Positions 63,925 through 64,000 of a stretch of 64,000 nt of DNA are shown here, piece after piece. This DNA is from Tagaea sp. CACIAM 22H2 (GTDB lineage Bacteria > Pseudomonadota > Alphaproteobacteria > CACIAM-22H2), in the NCBI GenBank assembly GCA_014444615.1, contig PVXE01000007.1, forward strand, positions 1-64,000, read 5' to 3'. Within the stretch, counting starts at the first letter, position 1; each line of letters begins with the position of its first letter. Position numbers and translations under genes: made by a program. The notes under the pieces were generated by a model, which searched no databases, was not told the DNA's origin, and saw nothing but the letters and a program-made list of their open reading frames with translations.

Positions 63925-64000
63925 CCCGCCGGGCGCGATCCCGATTTTCGACGGCCTCGCGTTCGCGCTCGTGACATTCAGCGGTCGAGTCCCTAAAACG

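Overview
The window is a 64 kb piece of a GC-rich alphaproteobacterial chromosome, most like Rhodospirillales. The pointers are an RNase E whose S1 domain carries a long acidic Pro/Ala insert, a complete IscR-led isc operon, a hem/hmu haem operon, polyprenyl synthase, UrtABCDE and Fe-type SOD. A BciA-type 8-vinyl reductase behind tspO at the right edge suggests a bacteriochlorophyll-making (anoxygenic phototrophic) lineage. No rRNA, tRNA, insertion sequence, integrase or CRISPR array was recognised. Nearly all sequence is coding, operons are joined by ATGA, GTGA or TGATG overlaps, and several convergent genes share their stop codons.

Layout. 1-4.7 kb: 5' end of rne with a long leader, amiC, tyrS and an alpha/beta hydrolase with a Lys/Ala tail. 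4.85-14.4 kb: a sulfur and Fe-S operon (cysE, iscR, nifS-like, iscS, iscU, iscA, hscB, hscA, fdx, iscX, tenA, mnmA) behind two tandem IscR-like sites. 14.45-21.3 kb: a haem uptake operon (hemP, TonB-dependent receptor, tonB, hmuS, hmuT, hmuU, hmuV) behind a Fur box. 21.3-30 kb (minus): a nucleoside operon with a BMP-type ABC importer followed by punA, deoC, deoA and deoB. 30.1-35.5 kb: a D-threonine-aldolase-like PLP enzyme, a flavoprotein, and a MarR regulator divergent from a hydrolase plus an orphan substrate-binding protein. 35.5-44 kb: S49 peptidase, methyltransferase, DUF2007, long-chain polyprenyl synthase, chemoreceptor, OpgC-like protein, esterase and a PuuE-like deacetylase. 44-49.6 kb: urea importer urtABCDE behind a sigma-54 promoter. 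49.6-52.6 kb: Fsr-like MFS pump, SCO1-like copper protein, and a GDT1-family manganese exporter behind a yybP-ykoY riboswitch.

52.6-58.9 kb: a five-gene minus-strand operon (isochorismatase-like hydrolase, NMT1/THI5-like binding protein, SDR, cyclic amidohydrolase, alpha/beta hydrolase) divergent from a LysR regulator and a DUF3830 gene. It looks like an uncharacterised cyclic-ureide or amide catabolic module. 58.9-64 kb: an XRE-type regulator with a possible PAS domain followed by a GNAT-like protein, a ribbon-helix-helix protein, sodB, tspO and bciA.

The isc and hmu operons tie iron and sulfur supply to cofactor assembly, under IscR and Fur. The urt operon, the PuuE-like gene and the amidohydrolase operon point to scavenging of urea-type nitrogen. 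The candidates for undescribed biology are the LysR/DUF3830/amidohydrolase module and the XRE/GNAT-like pair. The best regulatory finds are the manganese riboswitch, the tandem IscR sites and the sigma-54 promoter.
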